Made by a program: the position numbers and the translations under genes
Shown: positions 7,396-14,518 of the stretch, in pieces
Layout of the letters: each line of letters opens with the position of its first letter
Position numbering within the stretch: position 1 is the stretch's first letter
The notes under the pieces: model-generated
Database searches by the model: none
Told to the model about the DNA's origin: nothing
What the model saw: the letters and a program-made list of their open reading frames with translations, nothing else
From: CAZQIC01 sp964593555
GTDB lineage: Bacteria > Bacteroidota > Bacteroidia > JAFLBG01
NCBI GenBank assembly: GCA_964593555.1
Contig: CAZQIC010000120.1
Span: forward strand, 1-14,552
Direction: 5' to 3'
Length of the DNA stretch: 14,552 nucleotides

Positions 7396-8274
7396 ATGAA
7401 GATCGCAGTGTTGTCGCGTAATACGAAGTTGTATTCTACGCAGCGTTTGGTAGAGGCCGGTGAGCAGCGCGGGCACGAGATGGTGGTTATTGATCATCTT
7501 AAAACGGTTCTTGTTATTGAAGCCGGCCGGCCGCACATATATTACCAGGGAAAAGAAGTTATCGGAGTTGATGCTGTAATTCCACGCATTGGTGCTTCCG
7601 TAACTTTTTACGGAACAGCGGTAGTAAGGCAATTTGAAATGATGAAAGTTTTTTCAGCGGTTGAATCACAGGCATTGGTAAGGTCACGTGATAAATTAAG
7701 AAGTTTGCAGTTATTGGCAAGAGCAAAAATGGGAATGCCGAAAACCGCTTTTGCACATAACTCAAAGGACCTGGATAATTTATTAAGACAGGTTGGCGGA
7801 GCCCCCGTAGTAATAAAACTATTGGAAGGCACTCAGGGAATTGGAGTGATATTGGCAGAAACAGATAAAGTAGCAAAATCCGTTATCGAAGGATTTTTAA
7901 GTTTGGATGCGAATATTTTAGTACAGGAATTTATTAAAGAAGCCAAGGGAGCTGATATCAGGGCATTTGTAGTAGACGGGAGGATCGTAGGTGCTATGAA
8001 AAGACAAGCTGCCGAAGGAGAATTTCGTTCTAATTTACACCGTGGTGGAACGGCATCGCTGATAGAATTAACTACAGAAGAAAAATCGACCGCGATAAAG
8101 TCAGCGAAAACATTAGGCTTGTCAATTGCAGGTGTGGATATGCTGCAAAGCAGCAGAGGACCATTGGTGATGGAAGTAAATTCATCTCCGGGTTTACAAG
8201 GAATTGAGGGAGCAACGGGAGTGGATATCGCAGGAAAAATAATTGAGTACGTTGAACGTAATGAGTTTCAATAG
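7396..8274 (+). CDS. rimK: RimK-type alpha-L-glutamate ligase (ribosomal protein S6 modification)
   Basis: A 292-residue ATP-grasp enzyme that closely follows E. coli RimK (300 residues) from its first residues (MKIAVLSR). Visible blocks are VDAVIPRIGASVTFYGTA (58-75), SRDKLRSLQLLAR (97-109), the ATP-grasp lysine K141 and glycine-rich EGTQGIGV (144-151), the DIRAFVV segment near 187, the substrate loop EFRSNLHRGG (209-218) and the metal-binding VMEVNSSPGL (258-267, E260 and N262). RimK adds glutamate to the C-terminus of ribosomal protein S6 and can make poly-alpha-glutamate; it acts in the cytoplasm. The C-terminus is a few residues shorter than in E. coli but all catalytic parts are present. 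It is the middle gene of a trio with a RimB-like protease before it and an M14 hydrolase after it, so a shared amidoligase/hydrolase pathway is likely. Confidence 0.96.
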   Translation: MKIAVLSRNTKLYSTQRLVEAGEQRGHEMVVIDHLKTVLVIEAGRPHIYYQGKEVIGVDAVIPRIGASVTFYGTAVVRQFEMMKVFSAVESQALVRSRDKLRSLQLLARAKMGMPKTAFAHNSKDLDNLLRQVGGAPVVIKLLEGTQGIGVILAETDKVAKSVIEGFLSLDANILVQEFIKEAKGADIRAFVVDGRIVGAMKRQAAEGEFRSNLHRGGTASLIELTTEEKSTAIKSAKTLGLSIAGVDMLQSSRGPLVMEVNSSPGLQGIEGATGVDIAGKIIEYVERNEFQ

Positions 8275-8275
8275 T

Positions 8276-8310
8276 AGGCCTCACCCCAGCCCTCTCCAGA
8301 GGAGAGGGAG
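8276..8310. repeat. REP-like hairpin repeat between rimK and the M14 gene
   Basis: The 48-base gap contains a C-rich run followed by the perfect inverted repeat CCCTCTCC (8290-8297) / GGAGAGGG (8301-8308) with an AGA loop. This 'CTCACCCC...CCCTCTCC/GGAGAGGG' form is a motif I know as dispersed in intergenic DNA of many bacteria, Bacteroidota included. Its GC content is far above the surroundings. The right arm, GGAGAGGGAG, lies 12 bases before the ATG at 8323 and looks like a purine-rich ribosome binding site, so the hairpin could hide or expose it. The dispersed nature is from memory and not shown by this window. Confidence 0.65.
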
Positions 8311-8322
8311 AAAAAACAATTT

Positions 8323-9267
8323 ATGAAAAAGAATATAATCATAAATGATATTGTCATAAAGCCGGGCCAAAGCGTTGAAGCTAATCTTAATGTTTACCGG
8401 CTTCCCACACGAACATTTATAGAAATTCCAGTGCATGTTTTCAGGGCAGAAAAACCCGGACCTTCTGTACTCATCATTGCCGGGATGCATGGCGACGAGA
8501 CCAATGGAATAGAAATAGTGCGAAGATTATTAAAAGCAAATCGTTTTAGTGACCTTAAGCGGGGCTCTGTGATTGCTATTCCAATTTTTAATATTGTATC
8601 ATTTATAAATGGGAAACGTGAATTGCCCGATGGGCGCGATCTTAATCGTTGTTTCCCGGGCTCTTCTTCAGGTTCACTTGGTAGCAGGTTAGCGAAAGAT
8701 CTGATGGATATTATAGTGCCGCAAATAGATATGGGAGTTGATTTTCATACTGGCGGATCAAAGATCAATAATTATCCTCAGACTAGATGCACGTTTGATG
8801 ACGCGAAAAGTTTAAATCTTGCAAAGTTATTTGGAGCGCCACTTACACTTAATTCTCCATACAGAGATAAAACATTTAGAAAAGAAGCTTCGAAAAAAGG
8901 AAAACCTATTTTAGTTTATGAAGCGGGAGAGTCGGAGCGTTTCAATGCTGTCGCCATAAACGAAGGTGTTAATGGCTGCTTGCGTTTATTGAAAAATCTT
9001 GACATGATAAATGTGAAGATAGAAGATAAGCAGACAAAATTTTTACGTGAAACAAAATGGATACGCGCAAAAATGTCGGGATTATTTAATTGTGTAAAAT
9101 CATACGGGTCAAGAATTCAAAAGGGAGAAACATTAGGATCTATCTCCGATCCGTTCGGTGATACCGAAGTGCCCCTGAAAGCCCCTGAAACGGGCTATAT
9201 CGTGGGTATCAACAATCAGCCGGTAATCAACGAAGGCGATGCATTGATACATGTTGGGATGGAGTGA
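8323..9267 (+). CDS. Succinylglutamate desuccinylase/aspartoacylase-family metallohydrolase (M14-like)
   Basis: A 314-residue zinc-dependent amidohydrolase. The zinc ligands are visible as H56 and E59 in AGMHGDET and H142 in DFHTGG; DLNR (106-109) and a likely catalytic E200 in LVYEAGE complete the carboxypeptidase-like site. The C-terminal part (about 225-314), with KAPETGYIVG and a final GDALIHVG, resembles the barrel-sandwich domain seen in this family. Relatives cleave N-acyl amino acids such as succinylglutamate or N-acetylaspartate, but the protein carries no mark that fixes the substrate. Its position directly after rimK and the RimB-like protease points to hydrolysis of a glutamate-containing amide or isopeptide; this is inference. 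The ATG at 8323 follows a purine-rich site that is part of a hairpin repeat. Confidence 0.92.
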   Translation: MKKNIIINDIVIKPGQSVEANLNVYRLPTRTFIEIPVHVFRAEKPGPSVLIIAGMHGDETNGIEIVRRLLKANRFSDLKRGSVIAIPIFNIVSFINGKRELPDGRDLNRCFPGSSSGSLGSRLAKDLMDIIVPQIDMGVDFHTGGSKINNYPQTRCTFDDAKSLNLAKLFGAPLTLNSPYRDKTFRKEASKKGKPILVYEAGESERFNAVAINEGVNGCLRLLKNLDMINVKIEDKQTKFLRETKWIRAKMSGLFNCVKSYGSRIQKGETLGSISDPFGDTEVPLKAPETGYIVGINNQPVINEGDALIHVGME

Positions 9268-9292
9268 TTTAATTGTTTCATAAACACTAAGA

Positions 9293-10714
9293 ATGAATAA
9301 GATCATTTTATTATTATTTGTGTTGATGCAATATGCTTTTGGGCAGAATTTTTCTGATAGTCTTAAACACTCTCCTTCTGCAATTATCCCTCAGATGTAT
9401 GCTTCTGGTGAAAAGGAAAAAAAAGAAAATAGTTGTACTGAAGAACAATATTCAGCCGATGGAAGATTATTAATACGGATAGTGCGAACCATTGGTGAAA
9501 AAGGCAAATTAGCGAAGGAAGAGATTATGAATGTAGAAAGTGGCTTTGAGAGTGGAATATTTGAATATAAATATGATCAAAATGGAAATGTTATTCACCA
9601 AATAGAAAATGACGGAGCAATAACATGGAATAATAAATACAATGATAGACAACAGCTTATCTATACGGAGCGACAACACCGGACAGGAGGCATAGATATA
9701 AAAAGAGAGTTTGAATATGATGCTAAAGGGAATAAAACAGAAACAAGAACTCTCATTGGCTCAACTATTACATCGAATGAACGCAATGTATATAATAAAA
9801 AAGATCAACTAATCACAACATCCATTGAAAGACTGGATGGCGAAAATAAGATGGATACGTATTATTATGAATATGATGCCAACGGTAATCTCATTTCCGA
9901 GGTTATTGACTTTTATACAGATAAAGTCATTGATAAAAAAACAGAAAATTATTATAAGGCTAACAATGTAATTTTTAGAAGAGGCCTTTATTTTGGTAAA
10001 TATACTTTGGAAAGATGGGAATATGACCCATGGGGAAATTGTATTTTCTATGAGCTGGATAATAATAATGACAGGGTCATAGACGAGTACGCAACATTTT
10101 GTTATGATTGTTATCAGGGCAAGGAGTGTAAGGTTAACCCGTTCCCTGAAGTCTCTGATATTTCCAAGTCAAATTTAAATAATATCAAAGCCGCATTAAA
10201 ATGTGGCTTTGTTACAGATGCTGAAACAATAGACGCCTGTGATAAACTGGCACAATTTGACAATGCGGAAACAATACAGCTGAGCTCGGTTGCTAACAAG
10301 AGAATAATTGGCTATGGATACAAATTCGTCAATTTGGATAATGGTTACAAGCTTAACCCGGAACTGTTAGCATTTGAATACAATAGTGAAACAAACAAAA
10401 TTTGTCTGGTACCACTCAATCCCGATAATGAACAAGAACAAAAGGACGTGCTTTCTGCGGTGAAAATGTTACGGCAAGGAAAAAAACCAAATTCACCCAA
10501 TATAGCTTACGATTTTGGTCGTAATTATATAATAAAAGAAAGGGAATGGAAAAGGGTGCTAATTTCAAATGGCAAGTCCAAGGGGATAATCATGGAGAAC
10601 AGGTTTTTGGGCAGGGAAACAAAAAATCATATATTGTTTTTAGAGATCGACCATCAAAACTCTTCAGTTAAATACACCGATTTTTATATTTGGATTTTTA
10701 TGAAGCCGGATTAA
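9293..10714 (+). CDS. Secreted protein with YD (RHS-like) repeats
   Basis: A 473-residue protein with an N-terminal signal peptide (about 1-18, hydrophobic ILLLFVLMQYAFG, cleavage probably near Q18), so it is exported. Residues about 50-255 hold imperfect YD/RHS-type modules of the form YxYDxxGN: YKYDQNGN (92-99), FEYDAKGN (140-147), YEYDANGN (192-199) and WEYDPWGN (242-249). These predict a repetitive beta structure of sugar- or surface-binding type. The last 190 residues are a separate region I do not recognise; there is no RHS core motif or toxin-like domain. It starts 25 bases after the M14 gene and probably shares its transcript, but a functional link with the rimK module is not evident. 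It is much shorter than true Rhs polymorphic toxins. Confidence 0.85.
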   Translation: MNKIILLLFVLMQYAFGQNFSDSLKHSPSAIIPQMYASGEKEKKENSCTEEQYSADGRLLIRIVRTIGEKGKLAKEEIMNVESGFESGIFEYKYDQNGNVIHQIENDGAITWNNKYNDRQQLIYTERQHRTGGIDIKREFEYDAKGNKTETRTLIGSTITSNERNVYNKKDQLITTSIERLDGENKMDTYYYEYDANGNLISEVIDFYTDKVIDKKTENYYKANNVIFRRGLYFGKYTLERWEYDPWGNCIFYELDNNNDRVIDEYATFCYDCYQGKECKVNPFPEVSDISKSNLNNIKAALKCGFVTDAETIDACDKLAQFDNAETIQLSSVANKRIIGYGYKFVNLDNGYKLNPELLAFEYNSETNKICLVPLNPDNEQEQKDVLSAVKMLRQGKKPNSPNIAYDFGRNYIIKEREWKRVLISNGKSKGIIMENRFLGRETKNHILFLEIDHQNSSVKYTDFYIWIFMKPD

Positions 10715-10872
10715 GGCGCTAAACATGCTGTTATACATGTCATGTGGGGATAGAGAGATTTTATTTCTTCTTTACAATAAGCTCTTTTAATATCCATACG
10801 GTACAAAATCCGAGACAAGGCCCAATAGGAGTGTGGCCCAGATTTTTTATCCAAATGTTCTATCAAGTTGCA
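10711..10872 (-). pseudogene. Detached 3' part of the 78-aa gene, after an in-frame TGA
   Basis: On the minus strand the frame of the gene at 10873-11109 stays open for 53 codons past its TGA, ending in TAA at 10711-10713, which overlaps the stop of the convergent YD-repeat gene. The residues after the stop (CNLIEHLDKK and then WALSRILYRMD) look like a helical continuation of the same protein, with the TGA standing where a tryptophan codon (TGG) would fit after YGLS. I infer a nonsense mutation and decay of the 3' end. The other reading frame of this stretch also stays open for part of its length, so the coding signal is suggestive only. Confidence 0.4.
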
Positions 10873-11109
10873 TCAACTTAATCCATATAAGGAATTAATA
10901 AAGATAAATCCTTCCGGAAAAATGGATTGCATATCATCGCCAGCACCATTTAAAAGTTCTGCTTTCAGAAATTGTAATTGATGGTAAACATCTTCATTTA
11001 ACTCTGTGTTATTTTCTTTTTCAAATGTTGGATGATAATAGAGTGAATAGTTAAAATAAATAACAGTTAACAAAACAGCGCCAAGGAGAACAATCAGAAC
11101 TTTTCGCAT
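10873..11109 (-). CDS. Short membrane-anchored hypothetical protein, probably truncated
   Basis: A 78-residue product with one N-terminal hydrophobic segment (about 3-20, VLIVLLGAVLLTVIYF) that is a signal anchor or signal peptide, followed by a soluble helical part with LKAELLNGAGDDMQSIFPEGF. The GAGDDMQ-FPEGF stretch resembles longer Bacteroidota proteins that continue well beyond this point, as I remember them. The ORF ends in TGA right after YGLS, and the same frame continues open for 53 codons, so the gene is probably broken by a nonsense mutation. It begins 7 bases after the stop of the 94-aa membrane-protein gene and belongs to the same minus-strand unit as the TIGR01777 gene. No function can be given. 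Confidence 0.6.
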   Translation of the reverse strand: MRKVLIVLLGAVLLTVIYFNYSLYYHPTFEKENNTELNEDVYHQLQFLKAELLNGAGDDMQSIFPEGFIFINSLYGLS

Positions 11110-11116
11110 ATTAGCG

Positions 11117-11401
11117 CTACTTATTTTTATTAAATATTGTTAGTAGGTATTTCCCGAATAAGTAAAAGAGAATTAGCACCATAATTCCACCTGCAAAAAT
11201 GCCATTTTCGAGGATGGTGGAAAGGCCATATTTAAAATGAAATAATATGAGACAGGCGGTAAATTGTAATGCAGAATAGGCAATATTCCCTCTCGCGCTA
11301 AATCCAAATAGCCCGAGAAATTTTGTGTTAGTAATTCCGAAAATAAAATGAGGCATTGCATTTACAAGAAGCACGCCAATAATAAAATCTATTATTTCCA
11401 T
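11117..11401 (-). CDS. Small integral membrane protein, function unknown
   Basis: A 94-residue, strongly hydrophobic protein with about three membrane helices (roughly 4-24, 41-57 and 66-90). The stretch NAMPHFIFGITNTKFLGLFG (14-33) looks conserved and is of a type I recall from uncharacterised Bacteroidota proteins. The ATG at 11401 lies 10 bases after the stop of the TIGR01777 gene, and the next gene follows after 7 bases, so the three are very likely one transcript. No catalytic or ligand-binding motif is visible. Confidence 0.8.
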   Translation of the reverse strand: MEIIDFIIGVLLVNAMPHFIFGITNTKFLGLFGFSARGNIAYSALQFTACLILFHFKYGLSTILENGIFAGGIMVLILFYLFGKYLLTIFNKNK

Positions 11402-11411
11402 ATTTAGCTAT

Positions 11412-12326
11412 TTAAGATTTTGGCGCTATTAAATTTTTTAATGCAATTTCCGGTTCGGGATATTTGAATGTAAAACCTGTTTTTAAAATTTTGTCTGCTG
11501 AAACCCGGCTGCCTTTTAAAAATGTACATGCCATTTCACCGAAGATAAGTTTAAGAATTGTTTCTGGAATTTTCGGCAACCAAACATGCCTTCTCAAAAT
11601 GTGACTTATAGTTCTGGTTAATTCCTCATTTGTTATATGAGAAGGAGCAACAGCATTAAAAATTCCCTGCAGGTTATTATCCTGAATCACTTTCAAAAAC
11701 ATATTGCAGAGATCATGAATATGAATCCAGGACATGTACTGTTTGCCTGATCCAAGAACAGATCCTAATCCAAATTTTATGGGCCGCACTAATTTTGACA
11801 AGGGTCCGCCGTCTTTGGTTAGCACGACTCCAATTCTCAGGTTTATTGTTCTAATGTTTAACTGCTCGAAGTTTGCATTAGCTTCTTCCCAGTCTTTACA
11901 TACTTTTCCAAGAAAGTCGTTACATGGATCATCTGTTTCCACAAAAATATGTTCGGAAGTCAGAGCTCCATAAAAACCAATCGCTGATGCGGAAACAAAT
12001 GCCTTTAATTTATGATTATGTTCTTGAACAGCCTTAAACAATAACTCCGTTGTTTTTACTCTGCTGTCAATAATTATTTTTTTTTGATTATCTGTCCAGC
12101 GTTTATCTCCAATGTTTGCTCCTGCTAAATGAATAATGAAATCGGCTTTTTCTATGGCTTCAATGTCGATGTGCCCGGATTTATAATCCCACTTGTATGT
12201 GGGAAATTCTGTGTTTCCAGATTTGGAGCGACCCAAAATAAGAACCTGATACCCGGCTTCTTTCAAAAATACAGCGAGCTGTGTTCCCACTAAGCCTGTT
12301 CCGCCTGTAATTAGGATCGTTTCCAT
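11412..12326 (-). CDS. TIGR01777-family NAD(P)-dependent epimerase-like protein (YfcH/SDR39U1 type)
   Basis: A 304-residue atypical extended short-chain dehydrogenase. The Rossmann nucleotide-binding motif GGTGLVG lies at 8-14, HLAGANIGDKRW at 66-77, the SASAIGFYG active-site block at 112-120 (with Y119) and YMSWIHIHDL at 197-206, all matching the TIGR01777 family. The C-terminal DUF1731 domain lies at about 250-298 (LPKIPETILKLIFGEMA, then KGSRV). Length is as usual (about 300). Substrates are unknown for most of the family; E. coli YfcH and human SDR39U1 are relatives. The ATG at 12326 puts the glycine motif at the expected place. It leads a minus-strand unit with two small membrane proteins, and is divergent from the DUF3820 gene across 157 bases. 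Confidence 0.95.
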   Translation of the reverse strand: METILITGGTGLVGTQLAVFLKEAGYQVLILGRSKSGNTEFPTYKWDYKSGHIDIEAIEKADFIIHLAGANIGDKRWTDNQKKIIIDSRVKTTELLFKAVQEHNHKLKAFVSASAIGFYGALTSEHIFVETDDPCNDFLGKVCKDWEEANANFEQLNIRTINLRIGVVLTKDGGPLSKLVRPIKFGLGSVLGSGKQYMSWIHIHDLCNMFLKVIQDNNLQGIFNAVAPSHITNEELTRTISHILRRHVWLPKIPETILKLIFGEMACTFLKGSRVSADKILKTGFTFKYPEPEIALKNLIAPKS

Positions 12327-12483
12327 TTTTTATTCTTGCCACTTTATGATGAAAGTTCATGAACAAGGTAGCAGATAATAAATGTAACAGAAACTAATAG
12401 CGCATGCAAATTAAATAATAGTGTTCTATATAAAATAAGGAAGGAATTTTTTCGATCTTTATTTTTTCTTGCAAAGAATATAA

Positions 12484-12720
12484 ATGACTGAGCCCAATCT
12501 TGATTCTCAAATGCTTTTACAATTGGTAGCCATGAAAATGCCTTTCGGCAGATTTAAAGACAGCCTGTTATGTGATCTGCCGGTAAGTTATTTGGAATGG
12601 TTTCAACGCAAAGGTTTTCCAAAGGGGAAATTGGGCGTTTTATTACAGACTATGTATGAAATAAAACTTAACGGACTCGACTATTTGCTCGTGCCTCTAA
12701 AGAAAAAAAAATATCGATGA
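12484..12720 (+). CDS. DUF3820-family small protein
   Basis: A 78-residue soluble protein. The core MPFGRFKDSLLCDLPVSYLEWF (19-40), followed by KGFPKGKLG (43-51) and MYEIKLNGL (57-65), is the characteristic DUF3820 pattern. A proposed link of a Pseudomonas member to quorum-sensing-regulated virulence is all I know of its function, and nothing here tests it. The C-terminus is basic (KKKKYR). The stop overlaps the start of the next gene by an ATGA junction (12717-12720), so the two are translationally coupled. It is divergent from the TIGR01777 gene. Confidence 0.9.
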   Translation: MTEPNLDSQMLLQLVAMKMPFGRFKDSLLCDLPVSYLEWFQRKGFPKGKLGVLLQTMYEIKLNGLDYLLVPLKKKKYR

Positions 12721-13235
12721 AAAAATTTACAAAGAAGACGTTGATAGAACACCTGAATAAAAGTGAGAAAGAAGATATCATAAATGAGGTAATGACACTT
12801 TTTGAAAAATTTGAGAATGTAAAAGAGTTTTACAGATCAGAATTGTCTGACACATCCAATCCCGCCTTAGAAACGTACAAGAAAAAAATAGCCAAGGCTT
12901 ATTTGTTGCCAAATCCAAAAGAACGCAGCACAAATATGAATATAAACAAACTCCTTACTGCATTTAAAAAGATAAATATTTATAAGGAAGATCTTGTTGA
13001 CTTAGGCTTACATAGAGTGGAATGCGGGGTAGGGGCATTCCAAAGAAATAAGGACCGCTCGGAAACATTTTACAATTGTATTTTCAAATCATTTGAAGAA
13101 GCGTTGAGCATAATTGTATCTGAAAATTATGTAGATGAGTACCAACAAAGAATTTCGACCGTAGTTAAAAATGCCACAGGTGGAAAATTTGAAATAAAAA
13201 AAAGAATGGAACAGCTGGCCTCTGATATTATTTAA
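12717..13235 (+). CDS. DUF6155-like helical protein
   Basis: A 172-residue soluble protein made of charged helices. The start FTKKTLIEHLNKSEKEDII is typical of DUF6155-type proteins, as are the KEFYRSEL and YKKKIAKAY segments and the later FYNCIFKSFEEAL helix (near 121-133). I assign the family from memory of its pattern with moderate confidence. It overlaps the DUF3820 gene by ATGA and is followed after 10 bases by the GIY-YIG gene, so it belongs to the same unit. No catalytic motif, signal peptide or membrane helix is visible. Confidence 0.75.
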   Translation: MKKFTKKTLIEHLNKSEKEDIINEVMTLFEKFENVKEFYRSELSDTSNPALETYKKKIAKAYLLPNPKERSTNMNINKLLTAFKKINIYKEDLVDLGLHRVECGVGAFQRNKDRSETFYNCIFKSFEEALSIIVSENYVDEYQQRISTVVKNATGGKFEIKKRMEQLASDII

Positions 13236-13245
13236 AATACAAGAC

Positions 13246-13506
13246 GTGGACGAAAAAATTGCTTCTGAGAAGTGGTACGTATATGTGCTCGAATGTGCTG
13301 ATGGCTCTCTTTATACGGGAACTACTAACGATGTTGCTGCGCGTTTAGCTAAACACAACTCAGGCAAAGGAGCAAAATATACTAGGGGCAGAACCCCTGT
13401 GGTATTGAAGATGTCTTTAGAATATGAAAATAAATCCGAGGCAGCAAAAGCGGAGTATGCTTTTAAAAAATTACTACGGGTGCAAAAATTAGAATTTATT
13501 AATTAG
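13246..13506 (+). CDS. GIY-YIG domain nuclease-like protein (YhbQ/UPF0213 type)
   Basis: An 86-residue single-domain protein. WYVYVLEC (10-17) and SLYTGTTND (21-29) are the two GIY-YIG strands; R33 in AARL, H37, KYTRGRTPVVL (44-54) and the metal-binding E70 complete the nuclease site. The residues needed for catalysis appear present. Stand-alone proteins of this size have been proposed to act on DNA in repair, but their substrates are mostly unknown. The start is GTG at 13246, ten bases after the previous stop; no ATG exists before the domain begins, so GTG is the best choice, with upstream non-ATG codons possible. It lies in a run of closely spaced plus-strand genes. Confidence 0.92.
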   Translation: MDEKIASEKWYVYVLECADGSLYTGTTNDVAARLAKHNSGKGAKYTRGRTPVVLKMSLEYENKSEAAKAEYAFKKLLRVQKLEFIN

Positions 13507-13534
13507 AATTTGTTCAGGACAACTGCAAATTTCC

Positions 13535-14518
13535 ATGAGTAGAATATATAGCCTAGATTATTTAAGAGGTTTAGCCGCCTTAGGCATTCTTGTATATCAT
13601 TACTCGTCTTCAATTTATGGTGCATTTGAAATGGATACCTTTTTGGGCAGAGTTGGTGTTTATGGCGTTTCCTTATTTTATGTATTAAGTGGACTTACAT
13701 TATTTCATGTGTATTATCATCAGATGTCGCCTTCTCGACAAGACGTTATTTTATTTTTTAAGAAAAGAGTTTTCCGGATATACCCACTGATGTGGTTGGT
13801 TATTATTCTGACAACAATTTTTTTTAGAAGGACACCTGATCTGTGGGATCTTTTTCTTAATCTGACAGGATTTTTTGGGGTTGTTAAATGGGATACTTTT
13901 TTTTCAGCAGGACTTTGGTCTGTGGGAAATGAGTTGGTGTTTTATTCCTTTTTCCCTGTTTTTGTACTTCTAACTAAATCATATAAAAAGATAATGGCAT
14001 TATTGTCCATTGCCATTTTTTCTGTCTATCTCTATTTTGCATTTATTAAAATCAATCAACCCATAATGGATATTGTTACATGGAAGGATTATACAAACCC
14101 GCTTAATCAATTGTTTCTTTTCCTTGGCGGATTTTTAATCGGAATTTTTTTGGAGCAAGTAAAAATAAAAAACACATTAAATATTATGATCCTGATTTTT
14201 GGTATAGCCTTATTTATACTTTATCCGGCTCACGGTAATACAATTAATATTATTACTAATACAAATAGGCTGGTTTTTACTTTTATCTGTTTTATTATTT
14301 GTATTGCTTTTTATAAGCTTTCCTTTAAGCTTCCGGAATTGATTCACAGGCCGCTCATATTATTAGGAGAAATTAGCTATGCAGTTTATTTGTTTCATCA
14401 GCTTGTTTATGATGTAATTGAGAGGATACTATTTTTCTTTGTTAATCGGGGATTCCATTTTCCTCCTGTGTTCAAATTAATTTTACCGCTGATAATAACA
14501 TTAGGGAGGTTCTATTAA
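13535..14518 (+). CDS. Acyltransferase-3 family membrane protein, apparently short at the C-terminus
   Basis: A 327-residue polytopic inner-membrane protein with about ten hydrophobic helices. Family motifs are DYLRGLAALGILVYH (8-22, including R11 and the likely catalytic H22), GVSLFYVLSG (44-53), KKRVFRIYPLMW (76-87) and LWSVGNELVFYSFFP (127-141). Such enzymes O-acylate lipopolysaccharide, capsule or other surface glycans, taking acyl groups across the membrane. Members usually end in a last helix followed by a segment of the form Y-x-Y-x-E-x-P. Here the protein stops after LPLIITLGRFY, in the middle of that helix, and the following 34 bases give no continuation in any frame. It may have lost 15-25 residues, so activity is uncertain. 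It starts 28 bases after the GIY-YIG gene. Confidence 0.9.
   Translation: MSRIYSLDYLRGLAALGILVYHYSSSIYGAFEMDTFLGRVGVYGVSLFYVLSGLTLFHVYYHQMSPSRQDVILFFKKRVFRIYPLMWLVIILTTIFFRRTPDLWDLFLNLTGFFGVVKWDTFFSAGLWSVGNELVFYSFFPVFVLLTKSYKKIMALLSIAIFSVYLYFAFIKINQPIMDIVTWKDYTNPLNQLFLFLGGFLIGIFLEQVKIKNTLNIMILIFGIALFILYPAHGNTINIITNTNRLVFTFICFIICIAFYKLSFKLPELIHRPLILLGEISYAVYLFHQLVYDVIERILFFFVNRGFHFPPVFKLILPLIITLGRFY

Noticed and set aside
7345..7876. Minus-strand open frames opposite rimK
   Set aside because: They are shadows of a strongly conserved coding sequence and show no family features.
9293..10714. Rhs polymorphic toxin with an immunity gene
   Set aside because: The protein is too short, lacks the RHS core motif and a variable toxin tip, and no small immunity-like gene follows on the same strand.
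10711..10872. Second open frame on the minus strand containing GHTPIGPCLGFC, which looks like a protein tail
   Set aside because: It has no start codon linked to it and no upstream partner; the frame continuing from the adjacent gene is a better explanation.
10873..10875. TGA read through as selenocysteine or tryptophan
   Set aside because: Other genes in the window end in TGA normally, and I see no hairpin of selenocysteine type right after it, so a nonsense mutation is simpler.
2046..12430. Shared 12-base TAGTGTTCTATA at 2046-2057 and 12419-12430 as a common promoter or attachment site
   Set aside because: A match of this length is expected by chance in AT-rich DNA of this size, and the flanks do not match.
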